From: Sipunculus nudus
Lineage: Eukaryota; Annelida; Sipuncula; Golfingiida; Sipunculidae
DNA length: 64,000 bases
Assembly: GCA_026874595.1 (NCBI GenBank)
Contig: CM049312.1
Location: 79,151,429 to 79,215,428 of the forward strand
Direction: 5' to 3'
Of the stretch, positions 1-13,100 are shown piece by piece. Made by a program: the position numbers and the translations under genes. The first letter of the stretch is position 1; each line of letters begins with the position of its first letter. The notes under the pieces are model-generated. The model saw only the letters and a list, made by a program, of their open reading frames with translations. It was not told where the DNA came from and searched no databases.

Positions 1-674
1 TTATCTGAATCCATGTCTGAGTCCAGGCTACTCGAGTCTGAGTCCCATGTCTGAATCCAGGCTATCTGAATCCATGTCTGATTCCAGGTTATCTGAATCC
101 ATGTCTGAGTCCAGGCTACTCGAGTCTGAGTCCCATGTCTGAGTCCAGGCTACTCGAGTCTGAGTCCCATGTCTGAGTCCAGGCTACTCGAGTCTGAGTC
201 CCATGTCTGAGTCCAGGCTGCTCAAGTCTGAGTCCCATGTCTGAGTCCAGGTTATCTGAATCCATGTCTGAGTCCAGGCTACTCAAGCCCAAGTCTGAGT
301 CCAGGCTACTCGAGTCTGAGTCCCATGTCTGAGTCCAGGCTATCTGAATCCATGTCTGAGTCCAGGTTATCTTATCCATGTCTGAGTCCAGGCTACTCTA
401 GTCTGAGTCCCATGTCTGAGTCCAGGCTATCTGAATCCATGTCTGAGTCCAGGTTATCTGAATCCATGTCTGAGTCCAGGCTACTCGAGTCTGAGTCCCA
501 TGTCGGAGTCCAGGCTACTCCAGTCTGAGTCCCATGTCTGAGTCCAGGCTACTCAAGTCTGAGTCCCATGTCTGAGTCCAGGCTACTCGAGTCTGATTCC
601 CATGTCTGAGTCCAGGTTTTCTGAATCCATGTCTGAGTCCAGGCTACTCAAGCCCAAGTCTGAGTCCAGGCTAC
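1..674. repeat. Minisatellite of TCTGAGTCCAGG-type units
   Basis: Head-to-tail short units built on TCTGAGTCCAGGCTAC alternate with TCGAGTCTGAGTCCCATG (34-bp period) or ATCTGAATCCATG (27-bp period). The array starts before base 1, so its left edge is outside the window. Open frames such as 325-528 (+) and 116-379 (-) only translate the repeat (Ser/Glu/Arg or Asp/Ser-rich strings) and have no splice or domain support. Read as a tandem repeat, not a gene. Confidence 0.95.
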
Positions 675-1654
675 TTGAGTTAAGTGCAAGTCTGAGTCCA
701 GGCTACTTGAGTTAAGTGCAAGTCTGAGTCCAGGCTACTTATGTTAAGTGCAAGTCTGAGTCCAGGCTACTTGAGTTAAGTGCAAGTCTGAGTCCAGGCT
801 ACTTGAGTTAAGTGCAAGTCTGAGTCCAGGCTACTCGAGTCTGAGTCCCATGTCTGAGTCCAGGTTATCTGAATCCATGTCTGAGTCCAGGCTACTTGAG
901 TTAAGTGCAAGTCTGAGTCCAGGCTACTTGAGTTAAGTGCAAGTCTGAGTCCAGGCTACTTGAGTTAAGTGCAAGTCTGAGTCCAAAATACTTGAGTTAA
1001 GTGCAAGTCTGAGTCCAGGCTACTCGAGTCTGAGTCCCATGTCTGAGTCCAGGCTATCCTTAGGGTTCAAGTACTAGTCCACCTTCTTTGAGTCCAAGTC
1101 ATTTGGAACACAAGTCTGAGTTAAATATAAATCTCCTTATTAAAAGAAGTTTAATATAAACATTTTGAGTTAAGTGCAAGTCTGAGTCCAGGCTACTTGA
1201 GTTAAGTGCAAGTCTGAGTCCAGGCTACTTATGTTAAGTGCAAGTCTGAGTCCAGGCTACTTGAGTTAAGTGCAAGTCTGAGTCCAGGCTACTTGAGTTA
1301 AGTGCAAGTCTGAGTCCAGGCTACTCGAGTCTGAGTCCCATGTCTGAGTCCAGGTTATCTGAATCCATGTCTGAGTCCAGGCTACTTGAGTTAAGTGCAA
1401 GTCTGAGTCCAGGCTACTTGAGTTAAGTGCAAGTCTGAGTCCAGGCTACTTGAGTTAAGTGCAAGTCTGAGTCCAAAATACTTGAGTTAAGTGCAAGTCT
1501 GAGTCCAGGCTACTCGAGTCTGAGTCCCATGTCTGAGTCCAGGCTATCCTTAGGGTTCAAGTACTAGTCCACCTTCTTTGAGTCCAAGTCATTTGGAACA
1601 CAAGTCTGAGTTAAATATAAATCTCCTTATTAAAAGAAGTTTAATATAAACATT
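675..1654. repeat. Two tandem 490-bp higher-order repeat units
   Basis: Copy 1 (675-1164) and copy 2 (1165-1654) appear identical base for base by eye. Each contains several 32-bp subunits (TCTGAGTCCAGGCTACTTGA then GTTAAGTGCAAG), one TTATG variant, one CCAAAATAC variant, and a unique 3' part starting TAGGGTTCAAGTACTAGTCC (1061 and 1551, exactly 490 apart). The shared unique part shows that a composite block, not just the short unit, was duplicated. Near-identity implies a very recent duplication, ongoing homogenisation, or an assembly duplication. 1655-1813 is non-repetitive spacer. Confidence 0.93.
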
Positions 1655-1897
1655 TTAGATTATCATGTGTATTAAACAATAGTTTGCATTTACTTTTTAC
1701 TTAAAAGGTTAATTACATTTAGCTAAGGTGTGTTAGTATTTGGTACATCCATAAGTCTTATAGTATGTGACAGAGTGTTTTACTGGACTTGGGATGAACT
1801 CAGTCTGATTTTTAGCTCAGCTGACTGAAAGTCATCTGAGCTATAGCGATCACTCTTTGTCCGTCGTCCGTCTGTCCGTCTGTCCGTCCGTCCGTCC

Positions 1898-3870
1898 GTT
1901 AACCAGGCACAAATCGTAACCGCTGGACCTAGAACCTTGTAACTTGGGATTCTGAGAGGCCCATAAAAATTCCTTGGAAACCAGAAATTAGGTCTCTGTT
2001 ACCCATTTCCTTCGAGCTATGTGGCCCCAAAGTACCCCCCAGAAAAGTCAAAAATTTCATACAAAAACTTCAATATCTCATTAACTACTTGACTGATGGT
2101 CATGATTTTTGGCATACATATTGATCATGAGATGTTACATCACTTCCTGCAGACTGGTGGCGCCACCTGTATTTTTCGATTTTTTACGAATTTTTTTCTC
2201 TATTTTTGAGACCTTTAAAATAGTGAACATCTGTTAACAAGGCACAAATCATAAAGACTGGACTTAGAATCTTAATTCTTGACACACTGAGAGGTCCATA
2301 AAAAATCTCCTTGGAAACCAGAAATTAGGTCTCTGTTACCCATATCCTTCGAGCTATGGGGCCCCAAAGTACCCCCCAGAATAGTAAAAAATTTCATACA
2401 AAAACTTCAATATTTCAATAACTACATCACTGATGGTCTTAATTTTTGGCATACATATTGATCATGAGATGTTCGATCAGTTCCTGCAGACTGGTGGCGC
2501 CACCTGTACTGTTTGATTTTTTACGATTTTTTCCTCTATTTTTGAGACCTTTGAGGATGCTGTCATCTGTTAGCGTGGCACAAATCGTAACGACTGGACC
2601 TAGAATCTTCATTTTCGACACACTGAGAGACCTATGAAAAGTCTCCATGGAAACCAGAAATTAGGTCTCTGTTACCCATATCCTTCGAGCTATGGGGCCC
2701 AAAATAACCCCCCAGAATAGTCAAAAATTTCATACAAAAACTTCAATATCTCATTAACTACATCACTGCTGGTCATGATTTTCGACATACATATTGATCA
2801 TGAGATGTTTCATCAGTTTGTGCAGACTGGTGGCACCACCTGTATTTTTCAATGTTCACGAATTGTTTTCTCCATTTTTGAGACCTTTAAGGATGTAGTT
2901 ATCTGTCAACAGGGTACAAATCGTAACGACTGGACCTAGAATCTTTGTTCTTGACACACAGGGAGACCCATGATAAGTCTCCATGGAAACCTGAAATTTG
3001 GTCTCTGTTACCCATATCCTTTGAGCTATGGCACTCCAAAGTACAGCTCAGAATAATGGAAAATTTGATACAAAAGCTAAAGTATATGAACAACTAATGC
3101 AGAGATAACCATAATTGTTTGCATGGATATTGATTATGGAGTGTTTCATAAGTTTCTGCAGACTGGTGGCACCACCTGTATTTGTTCGTTTTTTTTTACG
3201 AAATTTTTCTGTATTTTTGAGACCTTTAAAGATATGAACATCTGTTAACAGGGCACAAATCATAAAAACTGGACCAAGAATCTTCATTCTTGACACACAG
3301 GGAGACCCATGAAAAGTCTCCATGGAAACTTGAAATTAGGTCTCTGTTACCCATATTCTTTAAGCTGTATGGGTCCAAAATACCCCCCCCCCCCCCCAGA
3401 ATAATGGAAAATTTGATACAAAAACTGCAGTATTTCAATAACTACAACACTGATGGTCATGATTTTCGGCATACATATTGATCATGAGCTGTTCCATCAG
3501 TTTCTGCAGACTGGATGTGCCACCTCTATTTTTTTTCAAATTTTTACGAATTTTTTTCTTTTTTTTGAGACCTTTAAAGATGTGGTTATCTGTCAACAGG
3601 GTACAAATCGCAACAACTGGACCTAGAATCTTCATTCTTGTCATGCAAGGAGGCCCATGAAAGGTGCCTGTGGAAACTTGAAATTAGGTCTCTGTTACCC
3701 ATATCCTTCAAGCTATAGGACTCCGAAGTATCCCTCAGAATAATGGACAATTTGATACAAAAACTGAAGTATCTGAACAACTAATGCAGAGATCACCATG
3801 ATTTTTTGCATGGATATTGACCATTAAGTGTTTTTATTACTTTCTGCAGACTGGTTGAGCCACCTGTATT
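1898..3870 (+). repeat. Tandem array, about six 338-bp units
   Basis: Units begin near GTTAACAGGGCACAAATCGT at about 1898, 2231, 2567, 2903, 3242 and 3590, giving periods of roughly 333-348 bp. Each unit carries, in order, an ACTGGACCTAGAATC segment, GGTCTCTGTTACCCATATCC, a CATACATATTGATCATGAG segment, and CTGCAGACTGGTGGCGCCACC or a diverged form. Units 1-3 keep the GGTGGCGCCACC palindrome best, and later copies vary (GGTGGCACCACC, GGATGTGCCACC). A poly-C tract lies at about 3383-3398. The array yields false ORFs on both strands. Confidence 0.9.
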
Positions 3871-3873
3871 TTT

Positions 3874-5045
3874 GTATCCGCCAAAACGAAGTTTTGCGGA
3901 TACTATGTTTTTGACCGAGTTCCTCCACCGCGGCGGCGTTCGTTTCCAGAGGGCTCCTCGGAGACTAATGGACCGATTTTTCCCAAACTTACACCTATTA
4001 TCGGGTCACATGTGAACTGGTGCCTAACCAATTTGCGTTGACCTCCGACCTTTCTTCTCTATCCAGTGTCCATTTGTGGGTCTGTTTCCACTCATAAACC
4101 CTCATATCTCGGGAACCGTTTGACCGATCAGGAAATAAAATTGATACAAACGTAGCCCTTGGATTGCTTTATAACATACACAAAAAATGGTTGCGCCACC
4201 TGTAACCATGTTTGCACAGTGTCCATCTGTTCATCTGCCTTGGGTTAAAATCACTCATATCTCTGCAGTGAATTGACTAATTCACCTGAAATTCGTCATG
4301 CGTATACATCTAGGATAGCTTTCTTGATTTTATGACAGGTGGCGCCACCTACGTTCACGTTCACGCTGATGACATCCAAGCTTATATCTTGGGAACCGTT
4401 TGACCGATCAGGAAATAAAATTTATACAAATGTAGCCCTTTGATAGCTCTGTAACATACACAAAAAATGGTGGCGCCACCTGTAACAATGTTTGCACAGC
4501 GTCTGTCTGTTAGTCTGCCTTGGCCTAAAATCACTCATTTCTCTGTAGTGGTTCGACATAACTGCCTAAAATTTTGCAGGTTTATACATCGTGGACAGCT
4601 TTCTTGATTTTATGACAGGTGGCGCCACCTACATTCTAGTTAACGCTGCACACATCCAAGCTCATATCTCAGGAACCATTTGACCGATTGGGCCAAAATT
4701 GTGCATGTGTGTAGATCTCACATAGGTCTTTATCATACACAAAACTGGAGGGGTTACCTGCAAAGATTTTTGCACAGTGTTTGTCTGTTTGTCTGCCATG
4801 GGCAAAAAACGCTCATATACATGTAGTGGTTTGACTTTTCTGCCTAAAATTTTGCAGGTGTATACAACTTGGACAGCTTTCTGGATTTGTGGTAGGTGGC
4901 ACAACCTACATACACATTTAGGCTGCAGACATCCATGCTAATATGCAACAAACCTCACTCTATTTCCCCTTGCCACTCAATCCATGCCTCACTATCCGAT
5001 TTTGGCAGATACATGTAGTCACTTGTCGGTTACCCGTATTCTAGT
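3874..5045 (+). mobile_element. Hairpin-headed repeat family, full copy 1
   Basis: It begins with a 30-bp near-perfect inverted repeat (3874-3903; arms GTATCCGC and GCGGATAC extended by AAAAC/GTTTT, 3-base loop), then a CpG-rich stretch (CCGCGGCGGCG). Next come internal units carrying CATATCTCGGGAACCGTTTG, TTTGCACAG and GACAGGTGGCGCCACCTAC. It ends near TTTTGGCAGATACATGTAG and TACCCGTATTCTAG. The same head and tail bound a second copy at 28818-30385, and the head alone occurs at 60200. No coding capacity is seen. It sits inside the larger AGCTCAGCTGACT-bounded element, indicating nesting or co-evolution. Confidence 0.8.
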
Positions 5046-5235
5046 TTTAAAAGTTTACACATTTTTCTCTATTTTTGAGATATATAAATACAGACTAAAT
5101 CTTGGCCTGTTGGTTAATCTGTTTGATGCTTCAGTTTAATGGGTATATACTACCATTCTAATGATAAAATTTCCTTTTGCGAATCTCTTCCCAGTCAGCT
5201 GAGCGTCATGACCCATGGGTCACTTGTTTAAAGTT

Positions 5236-5350
5236 CTAACCTCCAAGTTTTAGAACAAGTCCAAGAACCTTGAGTCCAAGTTAAAGTCTTAGTCCCTAAA
5301 AAAGTGGACTCAAGTCCAAACTGGAGTCTAAGTCTGGACTTGAGTTCTAC
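5236..5350. repeat. Degenerate GAGTCCAAGT minisatellite
   Basis: Irregular short units such as AAGTCCAAGAACCTTGAGTC and GGACTCAAGTCCAAACTGG resemble the GAGTCCAAGTC motif in the 3' part of the 490-bp units at 675-1654. The composite element at 1814-5205 is therefore flanked on both sides by related GAGTCC repeats, as if it inserted into, or split, an older minisatellite. Confidence 0.6.
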
Positions 5351-6870
5351 ATTACTGCCTTAGGGTACAAAATGTAGACCAGTCAGACCTTAAAATCTTT
5401 GCACCAAATATTAAGGAAGTTACTTCCCGACATTCCAATTATGAGAGGGATGTATTTGTAATCAAAAAGTTCCTGTATGTATCCTGCTGGTACAGCTATG
5501 GTAGTTATTTTGCATTTCTTTGTATTTTTAGGGTAGCATTATATTTCCCCCAAACATCATGAACTGTACCAAAGCCAAATTCTTAGGATAGGCGATATAT
5601 ATATAAGAAAGGGCAAACATGCACAATCAAGCAGTTGTTATACCTTATTTATGAAGGTTGTAATATAAACATGCATTGTTATTTTAATGGAGGAACCTTT
5701 ATATGGAATCATGGTTTCTTGTCAGTAGACAGGAAAGCTTGAAATTCCACAGCAATTCTATTTGCATCTTTTTTTACAGATCTACTCAACATCATCAGTC
5801 ACTACATATTACAATATTCTTTTGATTATACATATTTTCATAAATGGTTGTTTGCTCTATACAGCCAACTTTATCAATTTTGTTTCTTTTATAAATTAAC
5901 TAAAATAAATAAATAAACATATAAATAAAAATACATCAGATTATAAAATAACCTGCTTTTGTGGATACCACAAAAGTGCCTTTGATAAGTTTATTCAAGG
6001 TTTGTAACCTTTCTTATGTTGACACCATTATTACATTCAGAAAACCAGGCCGGTCCTGATGATGTCTGTAATTGAGAGGTGCCATTGTTTATATGATCTT
6101 TCATCATTTGATAAAAAAAGTTTGTTTTCTGCATTCATAAAACAATTTGATATTTTTCCCATGTCACATAATAGTGAAGAACATTTATTCCCAAGAGTCA
6201 AAAACTGGGATGAAATAAGTTAAGGATACTGCCAGAAAATGCTGTAGGACTACTGGTATATCCTTCATAAATAAAAAAAATCTAACTCGTCTCTGAAACA
6301 AGAAACTTGAGAAGATAGTGATCAGTTTGATCAAAAGGTGAGGATATCGGAGGTCAAATTCACTAATATATAGGTTGCACAGAACAGCATGAAGGATATA
6401 TTATTGTTAAAAAATGACATTCTGACCTACTTTGTAAAGCCTTCAGATTTGCTCAGTACCAAGGGTTAAGCTATTGTATCTGGCTTCTCATCCAGCCTTA
6501 GCAAGGCTTCAAGGTTAGCACTAAAATTGTGGAATGTAATAAGCAGCAGAATTAGGTGTACACAGGTTAAGATGGGTCCAGCATATAATGACACACACAG
6601 TATCTAGCTCTGCATTTTTTATTGTGAATACCATTATTTTAATGAGGATTTCAGTGATTTCCACAAAGCATTTGACATCTCTTGTTGATCCTTGTATAAC
6701 ATACATTAATTTTAGCATTTTACTTAAACAAACAAGCTGTCCATGCCTGAGACTATTATAATACATAGCTTGTTGATTAAAAATGCCCCATATACAAATA
6801 AGCGGCTAATAGTGATAATAAGATGCATATATATTATATAACAATATAATATTTATGGTGATCTAATATA
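5351..6870. other. Non-coding, AT-rich
   Basis: No domain-like ORF or convincing splice-flanked exon is visible on either strand. A short dispersed motif, GTCTGTAATTGAGAGGTG (about 6065), recurs with variation at 37669 and 42068. The minus-strand ORF at 6521-6766 has no recognisable features. Confidence 0.6.
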
Positions 6871-7192
6871 TACCCCATTCCCAGGGGAAACATTTTCAAA
6901 CCAATTTCTGGAAAGTGGTGTGGCCAAAATGTTTTAGTGTGTTCACACCTGTATAAGGCCAAATCATTTTCAAACTGTTTTGAAAACGTTTCAGAGTGTA
7001 CACATGACAGTTAAGCAAAGCGGATAAAATGATTCACTTTCAAAATGTCTTAAAACCACCTCCTGAGCTTGATCCAAAATGCTTTGGCCAAAATGGTTTG
7101 AAAAAAAAAAACGCTTTGGACTGCAGTGTGAACACTCAGATGTTTTCAAAACGGTTTTAAAACAGTATGCTTTTGCCATGTGAAAGGGGTAT
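6871..7192. mobile_element. Foldback (MITE-like) element
   Basis: The left half (TACCCCATTC, ACATTTTCAAACCA, TTTTGGCC, GTGTGTTCACAC) is mirrored on the right as the reverse complement (TGGCCAAAATGGTTTGAAAA, GTGTGAACACTC, ACATGTGAAAGGGGTA-like end). Both outer edges therefore read TACCCC inward. Internal copies of TTTTGAAAACGTTT and TTTTCAAAACGG add to the fold. It has no coding capacity. Arms are imperfect, so this is an old copy. Confidence 0.65.
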
Positions 7193-10100
7193 TTGAGATT
7201 TGGGGGTGTGACTAGCATATTCCCCAATTTGTTCTTATTTGCTTCCTGTTGCTTACCCAAAGGTCAGTGATCAAGATCAGGAGATCTGGAATGTGTATAT
7301 GTGTAACAGATGTTTAATTTATGATTGAGTTGCATGCTGCTACTTGGGGGTTGTTTGACTAATTGCTTCCTTGATTACAGGGCACAGTTAATACCATTCA
7401 TTCCCTTTTGTACAGTAAACATACCCAAGAATAGGACAATATGGTTTTACAGTATACTTGCAGAGCTGAAGGAACTGTTTGTTCTCACAGCCAGGATTCA
7501 TCATTCCTTTACTAATTATATACTAATAGGAGGGATCCGATTTAAATAAAAGGGAAAGTTCCATAGGGTCAGTAGGAGATATCCAAGCAGGCCAGACAAT
7601 AAGCTAGAGGTAAATAGATAGATCTACCCATGAGAACCAAAACTGGTATAATGACATGGTTTGGAGTGACAGGCAATGATATATCAAAAACTGAAGTAAA
7701 ATATTACAGTGAGAACAATTTTTTTCCTAAATTACTTGACGAGGCAGCCCACTTATTTACTAATAAGTAAAGACTATCCCATATAGTTAATCAAATGGCA
7801 GTATGAATGGTATTGATTGTTGTATCAGACTGCAGTACATATAAGTTAAAAACTATATGTGCTGACATTATAGGTAAATGCCTAATGCAGAATTATGTCA
7901 GTCTAGCATCTTCAAAGCAAAGCATCTTTTGGAATGTTTTGGTTTGAACTTAAAAATACCTTTGCTTAAATCAAGAAAGCTATATCATACAGTGCTACAT
8001 GCTCAGATATGTGGGTTTCATGCTCAAGACAACATATACAAGAAATGTGGAGCAGGTTCATCATGCTGTTGCACAGTGGTATAACACTGTACTATTTACT
8101 CCTTACAAACAGTGAAATACATGTCCCGTTATGGTTGTGTGTGTAAATGAGTTTGGCCTTTGACGTCGGACAAGGAGGAGAGAGTGGACAGATGGTATTT
8201 GTGGAATTTTATTGAAGCTTCTCTCAATATTACATGACGGAGATCAAAGAAGACAAATACGATTGACCCTATGAGGAATTTTTCCATTGTCAAGTGTACA
8301 AACATTGACCAAATGTTTCCTGTTTCATCTGAATATTTGGCATTAGTATATTGGTGCATTTCAAACTGTGTCTATATAGTGTAACAAAGACTGCACTTCA
8401 ATAATAGGATTGTATTACTCATTAGTCTTGAAATTATGCACAAAAATATTTTTATCAGAGAATCAGGAAAAAAACATGTAAAAAATTATATTGTTACTTA
8501 TTTGTGTTGTAGTTATTAGAAACTTTAAGTATCTTGATTTGTGGGTTTGATCTTGTATAATGAGAGGCCCATTAGTGATTGAGCAAAGAATGGATTTTTC
8601 AAGCCAAAATCCAAACAATTTTCCATTATATAACTGTAATACTAAGAATTAGAATCATATTTTACATTTGGTTACCTTGACGTTGATTATGGACCGATTC
8701 TTATCTGTTATCATGAGCAAATTGACCATTGTAGATAATAGATATAAACAACAGCTGTGCATTTGCCCATGCAGCTTGGAGATAGCTGATTTATGATCTT
8801 TTGTCTTTATGTAATTCAGAATTGTACCCTCATGTATGCTGTGCAAATAAAGTAATTAGTTATCCATCAAATTTTTGCAATCTAATATTATAACATTTCT
8901 AAAACTTTCACCTTTTTTATTCATTCATATTTTTTTCCCAAATTGAATGCACAAAATAATGATAATGTAAAATTTATGCATTCCTATAACTAGCTGTAAT
9001 TTTAATATCAATTCATATGACGTACTGAAATTGTTAATCAAATAAAGTTAGAGATTAAAATTTCATGTAATTGGACAAAGAATTTCTTCAAAAGAAGTCT
9101 TAGTCTTACCTGTTTATTCACATAAGATTACCATTTCTTTACACAACTTGAATTCTCTGATTTCTCATTATTTCTCAAATATTCTGGAATCAGGATAAAA
9201 TAGCAAAATAATAAATTTCAAAGAACAAAATACCCACTAATAAAATAGCTCTCCACTATAAAAGGAGATGATAAAAGCTGTGATTCAATTAAGTTGTTTT
9301 AAACTCTCTGATATATTAAATTTATCAGATCAAAATTCATATCGCCATAAAAAGCATATAATGAAATTGTTCCAACTCTGTTGGTGTAAAAACTGGATCA
9401 TCAGTAAAAAAAAGTACAGCATGACAGATATTAAGAACATACTGTCACCAGGCTTTCTTCAACATAAGTATCCATAATTTATGCAAATGTTCTTTTGCAG
9501 TATATTGTGACAGAAAGTCCATGCCAAGCATATGTGCAGATATGGCAGATGTACCAGATGGTTTATATGGTGTTACTCAGAAAAGGCAACATCGCACGCT
9601 GTAATTAATTAGAAAGCTTGAAGGAAATGTGATACACATAAAATCAATCGGAAACAGGTGGCAGACACACGACTCCATTCTGTTTGTCCATTTGGTCATC
9701 TAATTGCTGAATGCCTACTTAGCTTGGCAATCCTGAAGCCAGATCCCTGCATCGCTAGATGTTTGTGTGGCAATGACAGTTATAATTATGCTTGTGATTC
9801 CTGAATGAACAAAGGTATTAATTTCACCAAACCTCTTTTCAATACAAGCTTGGTTAATTATTCTCTGTGCAGTTGATGTTTATCAGTCAGCAAAAGACTA
9901 AAACTTCCTACAATTATACAAATGAATTGAACATCAGAGTTGTTATTAATCACACACAACCTCTGCCCGGAGGTCAGTATGCTAATATTGTTTTAACAAG
10001 GTTTATTGGTAATCTCTATTGATTGGCTATGCGTGGCACGCCCCTGCCACAAGCCACCAGCGCCCTATGGTGACTGAGTCAACAAAATAGCATGATATCT

Positions 10101-13100
10101 ATGTGATGGATCATCCAAATTACTCCCACATATTGACAAATCAACCGACAGCTTTTGTAGACCTAGAAATTTTAGTGCTGTAATCTTCTTTAAAAGTTAA
10201 GTCCATCAGATCGTGCCAGGGATTGCTTAGTATTTGCAAATGAACTTTTACTATTGCATTTACGATTATACCAGGCTATTGTTTATGGCATCAGTTGTGA
10301 ACTTCTTGTTTGATGCCAGATGGTCAGTGATATACGACTTTCTCATTGTGGGCATACAAGGTTGTGACCTTTATTTTAGAGCGAAATCACAAACATTACC
10401 ATATGCCATGGAAACCTTTGTTCATTTAGCAGTTATTCAAGAGACAAAAAGTGAAAGTTAATTTGTGAAAATAGCATTTGCATATATAAAAGTAGGTTTA
10501 ATAGGAAATAAATGTAATATAATACAAAATTTTGTTTAAAAAACATAAATATTTGTATAGAAAAGACTTAATTAACAATATGTCCAACAAGCAAATGATA
10601 CTTGCATGCTGTTTTATCTCTAAGATGCATTAAATTCTGTATCCTCTCTAAAGTAAATGCATGTGGTCACGACCAGTATCATACAGACATTGTTCATTTG
10701 ATTTGAATTGTTGTTTACAACATGTTGATAATAACATGTAGACCAAAGTCTATTTTTAATCACATCAAAGTGAGTCAGTGGTGTTATCAAGGACACAATA
10801 ATGAGTATATATATATGCTGCTGTGTAATTACATCGTAGAGTTATGCCTGCTTGTTATCAGGTGGTCCATCAAATCAATGACATGCATTTGCTCATAGTG
10901 TAATTGTCTAAATAGACATTTTCAAGAAAAAATAAAATTTGGTTATTTTCTAAACTGACTCTTTATGAGCCTAAACAAAATCAAGTGACACTTTGTGTGC
11001 ATAAACAACATCTAGTAAGATAGGAAATGAAAATTCAGTAATTTTCCCATTTTCATGAATGAAAATATATCAGAAAATAGAATTATTAGAATCGAAACTC
11101 TGTTAAGTGTAACAAATCAGATTTTGTGATCTGAATCAAAAGGTTTGCTGTTACTTTGTGTAAATACCCTCATTAAAAGGAAAAAGTGTTATTTTTAAGA
11201 ATTATCAACATATTAGCACACAAAAAATCATGTATAGGTGAAACAAATGTCCATTTCTTAGCATTATGTGCCTAATGAAAAATGATTCATGGACAATTGG
11301 ATCAAATGAAATGTGTATTTTGTAACATTAAATCTGTGAATCCCACACACATACAACAAAGTCACATCATGCGCACTGCATAGTATATCAAGTAATAGCA
11401 TCTCGTATTCCTGTGACAGAACTAAAGTTGGTAGTACTACAAACAAGCAAATTATAGGATCAATACTACCTTTTGTATACCTCAGCCCTATTGTTACCTG
11501 ATCTTTCATGTACAGAGGAGATATAATTAGTTCTGTCAACTCCTTTGCCCACAGGAGCAATTTGGGTTTGGCTGTTGTTTTTAACAATGGATCTTGTTGT
11601 AAGGTTTGGTCTGTTTGAGAGAGAATCTTATGGTTGGTATTATACTTGTTAAATCTGTAGAGACAGCAATCAGCAGGGGATGTATGTTCAGCAGTTGTTT
11701 GGAAATAATGAGATTTGAGTTGCTTCTCCTGCCAGCCAGGTCAATTGTAACATCAAAGAAAGTGATTCAATTATCATATTCTTATTACCCTAGATACCAT
11801 CTGGTGTCTACTGCATGACTTCTAGGGACAATTCAGTAAAATAGTTGCACTTTTTGCTAACCTAGATCTAAATACCCCATGGAGTTAAAAATTGAGTATA
11901 TTGTTGTAATTTTTAGTATTATTTTTGTTAAATAATCAGATGCATAGACAGTTTTCTAAATTAATCCTGTTTACAAAATATAACTTTATTTTGATGATTT
12001 TGAATCCTATAACAGTACATTATAACACTGATGGCAGGAATTGATTGTAGATTCATTGAAAATGATTGAAAGATAAAAAACAAATGATGATTAATTATTA
12101 ATCAGTTATTTTATGTAGCTTCTATATTACCGTGAAATCTGCTTGATAGAATTGTACCTAATGTATATATGTATTTTGTCTGAGTCAATTAAATGTAACT
12201 TGTATACCACTTGAACACTATTGAAATGTTAAGGTAAAGACCAGGAAAATGATACTTAATTGCTGCACAAGGTTCAGTTTTAATTCTGTTTGTTATTTTG
12301 TGGCCTGCCTTTCTGCTGTATATCTGACAGAATTAGAAAGTTTAGCAGGATAAATTGATTTCTTGGATGTGTATCCATAATCATTTGTGATCTATTATCA
12401 TGCAAAAGGAAACCAATTTAATTGATTATGAAAGAAAACAACCAATCATTGATAAAATTGATTAATTAGCACACCACTAATTAACATGGACGTATTTTAC
12501 AAGTGCCAAGCTCCAGCTTATAAAAACTTGAGTCTGCTTCTACTCAGACCAGCCGTCTGTAGTTTATTTTGGTGAAGCAGATCATGAAAATTTGGCATTT
12601 ATATACTGAAAACAAGTGTTAATTGGTTCAGTGAGTGTGTAAGCATAATGAGTATTACTTGAGGATCAACTGGCAGGGGATTAACTATGATTGAAACCAG
12701 TGCAGATTAATGGCTTAGATTTACAAGGCTCAGACCAGTGGTGCCTCCTTGCTGATTAATTAAATCTAACTCAGGGAGTGGTAATATATATACGAAAGTC
12801 TTAAATATATACTCAATGTCCAGTTAATGCTTGTGTGGTAATAATTTGGTAGTAATAGCATTGAGACTGAAGTTCTTCAGGGAATAAGTTAATTGGAAGA
12901 AAACTGAGGACATTGATATATTTAGAAAAAAATAGACATCATGTTCACCAGGATGCACAAGATTTGGTAAATTTATATTTGTTGAATCTGTATGTATACT
13001 AAAATACTTGATTCAGCATGAAGTTTTATATTGTTAATTAATATGCCCGGTGATGGACCTTGCATGGAACTTGTATGTTCAATCACTTGGGCAATGGATA

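Larger units (their letters stand above)
1814..5205 (+). mobile_element. Composite non-autonomous repeat with AGCTCAGCTGACT ends
   Basis: The left edge carries AGCTCAGCTGACT followed by a second half-copy (GTCATCTGAGCT) and a GTCCGTCC microsatellite (about 1858-1898). The right edge at 5193-5204 is AGTCAGCTGAGC, the reverse complement of GCTCAGCTGACT at 1815-1826, followed by CATGACCCATGGGTCA. Between these inverted ends sit about six tandem 338-bp units and a hairpin-headed element of another family. There is no transposase or reverse-transcriptase frame; 50-90 codon ORFs here come from the repeat units. Truncated relatives occur at about 25079 and 41497. The repeat style is common in bivalve and other lophotrochozoan genomes (knowledge); the exact family name is not assigned. 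Confidence 0.75.

Noticed and set aside
325-528. 67-codon Ser/Glu/Arg repeat ORF, and the opposite-strand 116-379 ORF, as a repetitive protein
   Set aside because: The frame follows the minisatellite unit, unit lengths of 34, 27 and 32 are not multiples of 3, and frames close as soon as unit type changes.
10661-10700. TGTGGTCACGACCAG as the missing TRAF4 RING C-G-H motif
   Set aside because: Following codons do not give the required x-F-C-x2-C pattern, and there is no upstream C-x2-C or downstream donor in phase.
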